64,000 bases of DNA from Dastarcus helophoroides (Eukaryota > Arthropoda > Insecta > Coleoptera > Bothrideridae). The stretch lies in NCBI GenBank assembly GCA_028583605.1, contig CM053328.1, forward strand, positions 4,471,304 through 4,535,303. The letters are read 5' to 3'. The notes below the pieces were generated by a model. It worked only from the letters and a program-made list of their open reading frames with translations. It did not search any database and had not been told where the DNA came from. The translations under genes were made by a program, and so were the position numbers. Positions within the stretch are counted from its first letter, which is position 1; the number at the start of each line of letters is the position of its first letter. Positions 24,467-36,400 of this stretch are shown here, piece by piece.

Positions 24467-27400
24467 CTCGTTCCAACAGACTTAAGTCTATAGTGGAAAA
24501 ATACCTACATACTTAAAAATATAGCATGATAAAAATAAGAACCTAATAATTTAAATGGTATTACATAAAAAAAGAAAATGTATAACAAATAAAGAATCCT
24601 AATAAATAAAAATAACAGAAATAAAAATAAAATAAAAGGAATCCAATAATTTGGTGTACAGAATTAATATTAATTTATTGAATAACAATACTACGTAACT
24701 CTAAGTAACTGTCTTTTTTTCTCGAAATTTCGACTCTTTTTCTCAAATTTCGACTTTTTTTCTCGAAATTTTGACTTTTTTCTCGAAATTTCGATCTTAA
24801 TTACGGAATTTTGATTTAAAATTCGAAATTTCGACTTTTTTCTTCAAATTTCAACCTTAATCTCGAAATTTCGAGAAAAACAGACGAAATTTTGGTAATT
24901 AAAAATAGCAATTATTGAACGCACCATAATACCAACTGTCAAGATTGTTGTGAAAGCGGAGTGGTGGGACGCAACTGTCATCTGCCTAATTTAGCCATAG
25001 AGTATAGAAATTTCGACTTATTCTTGAAATTTCGAGAAAAAATTCGATATCAAAGTTGAAATTACGAGATTAAAGTCGAAATTTCGACTTTAATCCCAGA
25101 ATTTTAAGAAATAAGTAGAAATGTCGAGAAAAAAGTGGATTTTTCGAGAAAAAAATCGAAATCTGTAGTGAAAGTCGAAATTTCAAGTTTAAAACAGAAA
25201 TTTCGAGTTTAAAGCCAAAATTTTGAGTTTAAATCCGAAATTTAAAGATTAAAGTCGAAATTTTGGTAGTTAAAAATGGAAATTTCGAAAAGTAAACGAA
25301 ATTTCGAGAAAAAAGTCAAAATTTTTAAAAATATTTTTTTTAAATCGATGTCCTTTCTACGCTTTTGTAAAATGTAGAAATTTCTAAATATAATTTTTTT
25401 TAATCAGTGTCCTTTCTACGCTTTTGTAAAATGTCGACTTTGGACTCGAAATTTCGACCTTTTTCTCGAAAATTCTACTTTAATCTTGAAATGCCAAGAA
25501 AAAAGTCGAAATTTTGGGTAATAAAAAATTGAAATTACTGAACGCACCCTAATGCTAAGTGTCAATATTAAATTGTAAAGGGGTTGGTGCTTAGAATATA
25601 TTCTTATATTATAAGGGTTGGTGGGGCGCCACTGGTATCTGCCTAACCTAACCATAGAATAAGAAATTTCAACTTAGCTCGAAATTTCGTGAAAAAAAAG
25701 TTGAAATTTCGAGATTTAAGCCGAAATTTCGACTTTATCTATGAAATTTCCTCAAAAAAGTCGAAATTTGGAGAATAAAGTAGAAATTTCCACTTTAATC
25801 CCGTAATGTCCAGTTCAAACTTCATATTTCTAAATATATTTTGATAAATTAATGCCCTTTCTACATCTTCGTAAAAAACCAAAAATATGTAAATAAAAAA
25901 CGAAACAAAAAATAAATATATGTACCGGATCTTTCTAATCAGGAATAAATAATTAAAATATAATTATTGGTGTTTAAAATTGCAAAATTAAACTACAATG
26001 TTTCTATTTATCACGAGATGGCACGGTGCAAATTTTTTATTGATTGTAAATTGTGGAACTGTGCGTAAAATAATATTGGTGAATAACTTAACAAACTTAT
26101 TGTTATTAAATAGGAAAATGTAAACTACCATATTTTTTGGTACGGTAATGGTATTTGGACCGTACGCCGTACTTTTCTCAGAATTATCGTTTTTTTTTGT
26201 GGAACGGACTGGTCCTTGATTATCTTCAAAAATTGAAATACAAATCTTGTCCCCTGAAACCATTTTTGGTTTCAGTGCACAGGATTTGTATTTCAATTTT
26301 AGAATTACCATACATATACTGTAATTACCGTACGTATGGCAACACTGGTGTCAACTATCCTGAGAGAAGCTATCTACTCCCAGCTGAGTAGATAAGTCTT
26401 GAATAGTTTCTCTTGAAATTTATCTACACAGTTGGGAGGAGATAGCTCTTCTCAGGATAGTTGACACTTATGTCATAAAGAAACGTACGGAATAAAGTGC
26501 CTAAATTAAACGCACCCTTAAATAGCCAATTTACACGATGTCAACAATCATAGAGAAAGGTAAGAGGGTCAATTCTGATTTTTGTTTTGACAGCGGCCTC
26601 TCTTATTAGGTTTTTGAACTGTCACCTTGAAGGTAGAAATCAGTGTTGTCGATTTCAGTAATATTACGTTTCCGCTTTAGAATTAGAAATTTCATTTAAA
26701 CGTAAAATCGTTTCGAAATTTCCATTCAGTTACATTGTAGTTGTGACTTCAAGTTCACTGATGAAGTCGCGGATGACAGCGACTAAATTTTTACGTGGAT
26801 GCATGTTTTGAACGCAATTTGACCATTACGGTCATTAGTACTAATTTCACAAGGCTGATATAAAACGCTGGAAAATGAAATATCATAATTTGAGAACATT
26901 TAATGGGCGTTATATAATATTTATAAAGACAAATTGTTCATCATTTTGCTTGCCTAACGACAAAGGAATTAACAAAAAAGCGCGGAGTGATTCATGGGGT
27001 CATTCTTGATTTGAATATCCGATATTTTTTGGGGAGTTAAAACCAACATATTTACGTTGTATTTGTTCAAATGTTAGTTTTGGGGCTTAAAATTCCGAAA
27101 ATACTCCCCTCTGCATCAATAATTTTAATGTATCATCATTTATGTGGGTCATGTTAAATAAAACCGCATTGACCATAAATTGCAATTTAAGAAATTGATT
27201 TTCTGTCAAATCATAAAATAATCAACTGTTAATTACAGCCATTAACGTCTTATTTCCAATTATGTTGTCTATAATCGGACCAAAACAGTAATCGATCTAA
27301 TAATTAATTGAAAGCAATGGGAATACAAAAGGGAGCCAATTCACGTGTTCACTTATTTCTAAAGTGACGTTTTAACGTCATAAATTTATGATACAAAAGC

Positions 27401-30400
27401 CTTATGGAGTGTTATTTTAAGTTCTTAAAGGGAAATTCTGAAAGAAAGTTGACACAGTCCAAGTTTATTTTTCGCATAAAAAATTTGAAATTTCAGAAAT
27501 TATCTCCGCAGTAAGGTCAATTTAAATATTAGGTTTTGGTTGTTCAAGCTCAATTAATTATGGAAATGTGCATCAATTTCGTTTTAGTGGTTTATTTATG
27601 ATATATTGGTCCAATGAAATATTTGAAAACTATTATCAATATGCTGTTTAGGTCACCCAAATTCTTTCACACTGTTCGTCGTCATTATTTTGGCATTAAT
27701 ATGAATTGATGGCTTATATTTAATCGAATTAGGCATCATACACAACCCTCCCCAATTTATTATCAACTGTCTGCTATTTTGTCAGTCTAGACATACACAA
27801 TAAGGCAACTTTAATAATTCATGTGAAAAATTCATTTCCTTATATCACTTCGGTATGCTTTTTCTCCTAACTCTTTTGTTGGAGTTATTAATGACTTTGG
27901 CGAAGTTTAGAACTGTCGATTTTGTTAAAGAACCTTTTAAGGACCCCGTCAATCGATATTTTGTCATTATATCCTTTGTTAATAAGTAAATTCTGATGAA
28001 CCTGACATGAAAGGCTAAATGGACGTTTAAGTGTGCCAACCTTAACCGAGAGCTTGTTACAATGGCAAACGTGGAGTAGTTTCCACGTCCTTGAAGTTGA
28101 TGTCATTATTAAATATTAAATTTCCGTTAATGTCTTTCATTTCCCATAACTAAAGAACTAAAGAGTGAATTTATAATTAAAAATCTATTAGGTTCTCTAC
28201 GTTTCAACTAACACTATCTTGAATTTTTTATTATAAAAAACGATTTCATATACTCGTGCAGGCATATAAAATCTGATGATATCTGTTTTGTATAAAGCAA
28301 AATTGGTATCCGTTTGGTCATGCCATCATATTTTATGTATGTTTGGCTAAAACTATCAATAATGCTGAATTAAAGTGTAATCTATGACATGGAAATATCC
28401 AAAATTTTGATTACGAAAAACCATCATGCATCCACGTAAAAATTTAAGCTAATATTAGCTGTCATCCGCGACTTCATCGGCGAACTTGAAGTCTATAATG
28501 CAACTGAAATGGAAATTTCAAAACAATTTTACATTTAAATGAAATTTCTAATTGTAAAGCGGTAACGTAATATTGCTAAAATCGACAATACAGATTTCTA
28601 CTTTCAAGGTAACAGTTCAGGAACCTAAGAAGAGAGGCCGCTGTCAAAATAAAGATCAGAATTGACCCTCTTACCTTTCTCTATGATTGTTGACATTGTA
28701 TAAATTGGCTATTTAAGGGTGCGTTTAATTTGGGCACTTTATTCCGTACGTTTCTCTCTGACATAAGTGTCAACCTTTGACTATACATATATACATATTA
28801 TTTATCTTATCTAAGGTGTCAACTATCCTGAGAGAATCTATCTCCTTCCAACTGTGTAGATCAGTTTCAAGAGAAGCTATTCGAGACTTATCTACGCAGC
28901 TGGGAGTAGATAGCTTCTCTCAAGATAGTTGACACCAGTGTTGCCATACGTACGGTAATTACCGTATATGTATGGTAATTCTAAAATTGAAATACAAATC
29001 TTGTCCCCTGAAACCAAAAAAGGTTTCAGGGGACAAGATTTGTATTTCAATTTTTGAAGATAATCAAGGACCAGTGCGTTCCACAAAAAAAAACGATAAT
29101 TCTGAGAAGAGGTGTACGGTCCAAATACCAATACTGTACAAAAAAATATGGTAACTTACGTTTTCCTATTTAATAACAATAAGTTTGTTAAGTTATTCAC
29201 CAATATTATTTTATGCATAGTTCCACAACCAAGTAAAAAATTTGCGCCGTGCCATCTCGTGGTAAGTAGAAACATTGTAATTTAATTTTGCAAGTTTTTT
29301 CTTAGATTTTAAACACTAATATTTATATTCTAATTATTTATTATTAATTAGAAAGATCCGTGACATATTTATTTTTTTGATGCAATGGACTGGTCCTTGG
29401 TTATCTTCAAAAATTGAAACACAGAACTTGAGAAAAAGTTTCTCTCTGAAGATGACAGCTTGGCTGTCGAAACGCGTTAGAGCAACCTTTGTTGTGTTTT
29501 TTAATTTTTCTTGGTTTCAGGGGACAAGTTCTGTGTTTCAATATTTATTTTTTGTTTCGTTTTTTATTTATGTATTTTTAGTTTTTTTACGAAGATGTAG
29601 AAAAGGCATTAATTTATCAAAATATATTTAGAAATATGAAGTTTGAACTGGAAATTACGAGATCAAAGTGGAAAGTTCTACTTTATTCTCCAAATTTCGA
29701 CTTTTTTTAAGGAAATTTCATAGATAAAGTCGAAATTTCGGCTTAAATCTCGAAATTTCAACTTTTTTTCACGAAAGTTCGAGCTAAGTCGAAATTTCTT
29801 ATTATATTGTTAGGTTAGGCAGATACCAGTGGCACCCCACCAACCCTTATAATATAAGAATTTATTCTAAGCACCAACCCCTTTACAACTTAATATTGAC
29901 ACTTAACATTAGGGTGCATTCAGTAATTTCAATTTTTTATTACCCGAAATTTCGACTTTTTTCTTGACATTTCAAGATTAAAGTAGAATTTTCGAGAAAA
30001 AAGTCGAAACTTCGAGTTCAAAGTCGACATTTTACAAAAGCGTAGAAAGGACATTGATTAAAAAAATTTATATTTACAAATTTCTACATTTTACAAAAGC
30101 GTAGAAATGACATCGATTTAAAAAACACCATTTTTAGAAATTTTGACTGTTATCCCGAAATTTCGGGTTTTTTTTCGAAATTTCTATTTTTTTTTCTTGA
30201 AACTTCGACTTTGATCTCTAAATTTCAGATTTAAACTCGAAATTTTGGCTTTAAACTCGAAATTTCGGCTTTAAACTCGAAATTTCGGCTTTAAACTCGA
30301 AATTTCGACTTTACATTCCAGATTTCGATTTTTCTCTCGAAAATTTCACTTTTTTCTCGCCATTTCTACTTATTTCTTGAAATTCCGAGATTAAAGTCTA

Positions 30401-33400
30401 AATTTCGAATTTAATCTCGGAATTTCAACATTGATATCGAATTTTTTCTCGAAATTTCAAGAATAATTCGAAATTTCTATACTCAATGTTTAAATTAGGC
30501 AGATGACAGTTGCGTCCAACCACTCCGCTTTCCCAACAATCTTGACAGTTGGTAGAAAGGTGCGTTCAATAATTGCTATTTTTAATTAGCAAAATTTCGT
30601 CTGTTTTTTTCGAAATTTCGAGATTAAGGTTGAAATTTGAAGAAAGAAGTAGTAATTAAGAAATTTCGAGAAAAAAGTCAAAATTTCGTGAGAAAAAAGT
30701 CGAAATTTCGAGAAAAAAAATAGTCGAAACTCGAGTGAAAGGGTCGAAATTTCGAGAAAAATGTCGAAATTTCGATATTAAGGTCAAAATTTAGAAAAAA
30801 AGTCAATATTTGAGAAAAAAACGAACTTTCTAGAAAAAAGTTGAAATTTTATAAAAACGTCGAAAATTGAGAAAAAAAAAGTCAAAATTTTAAAAAAACG
30901 TTGACATTTCGAGAAAAAAGTCAAAATTTTGAGAAAAAAAGTCAAAATTTGACAAAACAGTCGAAATTTCAAGATTAATGTCGACATTTCGAGAAAAAAG
31001 TGGAAATTCTGAGTTTAAAGTCGATATTTCGAGAACAATGTCAAAATTTTGATATTAAGGTCAAAATTTCGAAAAAAAAGTCGATATTTGAAAAAAAAGT
31101 CGAAAATTGAGAGAAAAAAAACGAAATTTCAAAATATTTCGAGAAAAAAGTCGAAATTTAAAAAAACAGTCGAAATCTCGAGAAAAAAGTCAAAATTTCG
31201 AGAAAAAAAGTCAAAATTTAAAAAATTGAGAGAAAAAACGTAATTTCGAGAAAAAAGTCGAAATTTGAGAAATACGTCGAAATTTCGAGAAAAAAGTCGA
31301 ATGTTTAAAAAAAAGTCGAAATTCGAGAAAAAGGGTCGATATTTCGAGAAAAAAGTTGAAATTTTGAGTTTAAAGTCGAAATTTCGAGAATAATGTCGAA
31401 ATTTCGATATTAAGACCAACATTTCGAAAAAAAATTGAGAAAAAAAACGAACTTTCTAGAAAAAAGTAGAAAATTGAGAAAAAATAACCAAATTTCGAGA
31501 AAAAGGTCGAAATTTTGAAATATTTCGAGAAAAAAGTCGAAATTTAAGAAAAGAGTCGAAATTTCAAGAAAAAACGTCGACATTTCGAGAAAAAAAGTCG
31601 AAATTTGAGAAAAAAGTCGAAATTTTGAGATTAAGGTCGACATTTCGAGAAAAAAACTCGAATATTGAGAAAAACGTGAGTTAAAATTTCGAGAAAAACT
31701 AACATTTGAACAAAGACAACGTAAATATGTTGGTTTTAACTCCCCAAAAAATATCGGATATTTAAATCAAGAATGACCCCATGAATCACTCAGCACTTTT
31801 TTGTTAATTACTTTGTCGTTAAGCAAGAAAAATTATGAACAATTTGTCTCTGCAGAGACATATTACATAACATTCGTTAAATGTTCTCAAATTATGATAT
31901 TTCATTTTCCAGCTTTTTTTATAAGCCTTGTTAAATTAGTACTAATGGCAGTAATGGTCAAATTGCGTTCAAAACAAAATATTAAACACATTGCACGTGT
32001 TGATTGTATAGCGATAACCATTATTTATGGATTCCTGTATTTTTTCAGGTTACAATGTCTTATCTAGAAATCTACAATGAACAAATCAGAGATCTGCTAA
32101 ATCCGAGTTCTGGTTACTTGGAATTGAGGGAGGACTCCAAAGGACGCAACATACAAGTAGCGGGACTATCAGAAATATCTACAACATCCACAAATGAGGT
32201 ACACTTAAAGTAACTGTCTGTAACTGAATATTTTCTTCCAAAAATGTAGTTCTAAATAGTGTTTATCAAAATTTGTCTTATCCTCAAAATTTGGCGAATT
32301 TTTTCATAAAAAACGTAAAACGTAAAACGTATTTTAAACAGTTTGAATTTTGTAAAAACACTAAAATCCCGAAAAAATTTGTCTTTCAAAATTTCAACGG
32401 TTTTTTTAAATCCAACTTTCTGAAAATTCTGATTTGCTTCTCAAAATTCGGACATTTATCTCAATCACATCTCCCCCTGATTTAAGCAGTCGAAATAAAA
32501 TAAATATTCAGTCGTTCGACCCTTTTTCAGAATTTAACCATTTTACGAATTTCGATTTTTCCTGGAAATTTCGATCTTTTTTTTATAATTTCGCTTTATG
32601 TCATAATTAGTTTTTGTTTTTGGAGATTTTGATTTTTCTCTCTTAATTTCTTTATTTTTGAAATTTCGACTTCATCTGAAAATCCGGTCCTTTTACTGGA
32701 AAATTTGTCTTTTTCTCAAAATTAAAATTTTTTATAATCTTCGTCTTTTCCCAAATGAATCTGCTCAAAATCTAACTATTTTCTGTGTTAAATTCCCATT
32801 TTCTTATTAAAATTTAGTATTTTTCTTCGCAATTCGCCACTTTTTTCCGGAATTTCGACTTTATCTGAAAATACGGTCCTTTACTGGAAAATTTGTCTTT
32901 TTTTCTAAATTTAAATTTTTTTTAAACTTCGTCTTTTTCCTAATGAATCTGCTCAAAATCTAACTATTTTCTGTGTTAAATTCCCATTTTTTATTAAAAT
33001 TTAGTATTTTTCTTTGAAATTCGCCACTTTTTTCCCAGAATTTCGACTCCCTTTTTTTAATCGGTTTTTTTTTTTTGTTGATTTTTATTTCATTAGCAAA
33101 ATTCAACTTTTTTCTTTAAATTTAATTTTTTCTGGAGTCTTTTTTTCTCAATTTTTAAATGCCCTTCTTTTTAGAAATTCCGTTATTTATCTTAAGCTGG
33201 ACTTTTTTTCGAAAATTTCTACCTTCTAGAATTTAAATTTTTGGAAATTTTGGACTGTTTTCTTAAAGTTGACATTTTCTCGAAATTTCAAGTTAATTTC
33301 AAATCAGATTTTTTGGTTTTCTAAAATAACCAATTTTCTTCGGAATTCGTCATTTTTTTTTCGAAATTTCGATCTTTTTCCCGAAATTCCGATTTTTCAA

Positions 33401-36400
33401 AATTCATTTTTGTTTTTGAGATTTTTTCGTCCAAATTTCGACATTTTCGTTAAAATCTGTTCTTAGTTTGAGATTATGACCTTATAGAGTCAGATTCTTT
33501 GTGTTTCCTACAAATTTCATCTTTTTTCTTGATATTCGACTTTTTATCAAAGTTTCGACTTTTGTTCAAAATTCGTCTTTTTTTTATAAACGTCTATTCT
33601 CAAAATTTGACTACTTTCTGTGTGAAATTCCCATTTTTGCTCGAAATTTAGTCTTTTTTTCTCGAAATTCGTCACTGTTTCGGAAATTCGACTCCTTTTT
33701 TTAATCGTTTTTTTTAATTCGATTTCATTCGCAAAATTCAACTTTTTTCTTTAAATGTAATTTTCTTGCAAAATTTGGATTTTTTTTCAATTTTTTAATG
33801 TTTCTCCTTGTTTTGGAAATTCCGCTATTTTTCTTGACGCTGGACTTTTTTCCAAAATTTCTACCTTCTAGAATTTGAATTTTTGGAAATTTTGAATGTT
33901 TTCTTAAAGTTTGACATTTCCTCGAAATTTTCACGTTTATTTCAAAATCAGATTCTTAGGTTTTCTGAAAATAACCAATTTTTCTTCGAAATTCGTCTTT
34001 TTTTCTCGAAATTTCGATCTTTTTCCAGAAATTTCAATTTTTCAAAATTCATTTTTGTTTTTGAGATTTATTCGTCAAATTTCGGCATTTTCGTTAAAAT
34101 CTGTTCTTAATTTGAGATTATGACTTATAGAGATAGAGTCGGATTCTTTGTGTTCCTACAAATTCATCTTTTTTCTTGATATTCGACTTTTTATCAAAGT
34201 TTCGACTTTTGTTCAAAATTCGTCTTTTTTTTATAAATGTCTATTCTCAAAATTTGACTACTTTCGTGTGAAATTCCCATTTTTGCTCGAAATTTAGTCT
34301 TTTCCCCGAAATTCGTCACTGTTTCCGGAATTTGACGCCTTTTTTTTAATCGTTTTTTTTTAGTTCGATTTCATTCTCAAAATTCAACTTTTTCTTTAAA
34401 TGTAATTTTCTCTGCAAAATTTGGATTTCTTTCTTCAATTTTTAAATGTTTCTCCTTGTTTTGGAAATTCCGCTATTTTTCTTAAAGCTGGACTTTTTCC
34501 CAAAATGTCCTACCTTCTAGAATTTGAATTTTAGAAATTTTGAATGGTTTTTTACCTTCCCTTCGAAATTTTCATGCTTATCCATAAAATGGAAATATTT
34601 AGATTTTCTGAAAGTAACCAATGTTTCTTCGAAATTGTTATTTTTTTTTCGAAATTTGTATCTTTTTCCCCGAAATTCCGATTTTTTCAAAATTCAATTT
34701 TTGTTTTGAGATTTATTTGTCCAAATTTCGACATTTTCGTTAAAATCTGTTCTTAGTTTGAAGATTATGACTTATAAAATCAGATTCTTTGTGTTTCTAG
34801 AAATTTCATCCTGTTTTCTGATATTCGACTTTTATAATCAAAGTTCGACTTTGTTTCAAAATTCGTCTTTTTTTATAAACATCTATTCTCAAAATTTGAC
34901 TACTTTTTGTGTGAAATTCCCATTTTTTCTTGAAATTTAGTCTTTCTCCTCGAAATTCGTCACTTTTTTTTCCGGAATTTCTACTCCCTTTTTTTAATCG
35001 TTTTTTTTGTTGATTTCAATTTCATTCGCAAAATTCAGCTTTTTTCTTTAAATGTAATTTTCTCTGGAAAATTTGGATTTTTTTTTCAATTTTTAAATGT
35101 TTCTCCTTGTTTTGGAAATTCCGCTATTTTTCTTGACGCTGGACTTTTTCCCAAAATTTCTACCTCTTAGAATCCGAATTTTTAGAAATTTTGAATGTTT
35201 TCTTCGAAATTTTTATGCTTATCTCAAAATCGGATATTTAGGTTTTCTGAAAATAACCAATGTTTCTACGGAATTTGTCATTTTTTTTGGAAATTTCGAT
35301 CTTTTTCCCGAAATTCCGATTTTTTCAAAATTCATTTTTGTTTTTGAGATTTTTTCGTCCAAATTTCGACATTTTCGTTAAAATCTGTTCTTAGTTTGAG
35401 ATTATGACTTATAGAGTCAGATTCTTTGTGTTCCTACAAATTTCATCTTTTTTTCTTGATATTCGACTTTTTATCAAAGTTTCGACTTTTGTTCAAAATT
35501 CGTCTTTTTTTTATAAACGTCTATTCTCAGAATTTGACTACTTTCTGTTTGAAATTCCCATTTTTGCTCGAAATTTAGTCTTTTTTCTCGAAATTCGTCA
35601 CTGTTTTCGGAAATTCGACTCCTTTTTTGTTAATCGTTTTTTTTAATTCGATTTCATTCGCAAAATTCAACTTTTTCTTTAAATGTAATATTCTTTGCAA
35701 AATTTGGATTTTTTTTTTCAATTTTTAAATGTTTCTCCTTGTTTTGGAAATTCCGCTATTTTTCTTGACGCTGGACTTTTTTCCAAAATTTCTACCTTCT
35801 AGAATTTGAATTTTTGGAAATTTTGAATGTTTTCTTAAAGTTTGACATTTCCTCGAAATTTTCACGTTTATTTCAAAATCAGATTCTTAGGTTTTCTGAA
35901 AATAACCAATTTTTCTTCGAAATTCGTCTTTTTTTTCTCGAAATTTCGATCTTTTTCCAGAAATTTCAATTTTTCAAAATTCATTTTTGTTTTTGAGATT
36001 TATTCGTCCAAATTTCGGCATTTTCGTTAAAATCTGTTCTTAATTTGAGATTATGACTTATAGAGATAGAGTCGGATTCTTTGTGTTCCTACAAATTTCA
36101 TCTTTTTTCTTGATATTCGACTTTTTATCAAAGTTTCGACTTTTGTTCAAAATTCGTCTTTTTTTTTATAAATGTCTATTCTCAAAATTTGACTACTTTC
36201 TGTGTGAAATTCCCATTTTTGCTCGAAATTTAGTCTTTTTCCCCGAAATTCGTCACTGTTTCCGGAATTTTGACGCCTTTTTTTTTAATCGTTTTTTTTT
36301 TAGTTCGATTTCATTCTCAAAATTCAACTTTTTTCTTTAAATGTAATTTTCTCTGCAAAATTTAGATTTTTTTTCAATTTTTAAGTGTTTCTCCGTCTTT

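Larger units (their letters stand above)
24840..26803. repeat. Left arm (block A) of inverted duplication IR2
   Basis: Imperfect reverse complement of 28424-30650. Shared landmarks in order: GAACGCACCATAATACCAAC, a second copy of that core at 25540-25670, GGAACGGACTGGTCCTTGA, the foldback at 26348-26468, CGCACCCTTAAATAGCCAAT, and ACGTGGATGCATG at the inner edge. Confidence 0.85.
28424..30650. repeat. Right arm (block A') of inverted duplication IR2
   Basis: Reverse complement of block A, starting CATGCATCCACGTAAAAATT. It carries one extra insertion relative to the left arm: the palindromic element at 29378-29540 with its 13-bp duplication. Confidence 0.85.

Noticed and set aside
22702..24493. 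Phe/Ser/Lys-rich ORFs in the minisatellite
   Set aside because: Frames through the 20-bp repeat; no start context, splice support or conserved motif.
26757..26795. CTGATGA with AGTCGC/GCGACT stem, a possible hammerhead
   Set aside because: After the stem comes AAAT without the required G, and the IR2 partner copy near 28465 does not keep the stem.
31801..32067. 88-codon ORF next to Kif19 exon 4
   Set aside because: It overlaps block B' and the exon 4 acceptor; the frame is not kept in partner block B.
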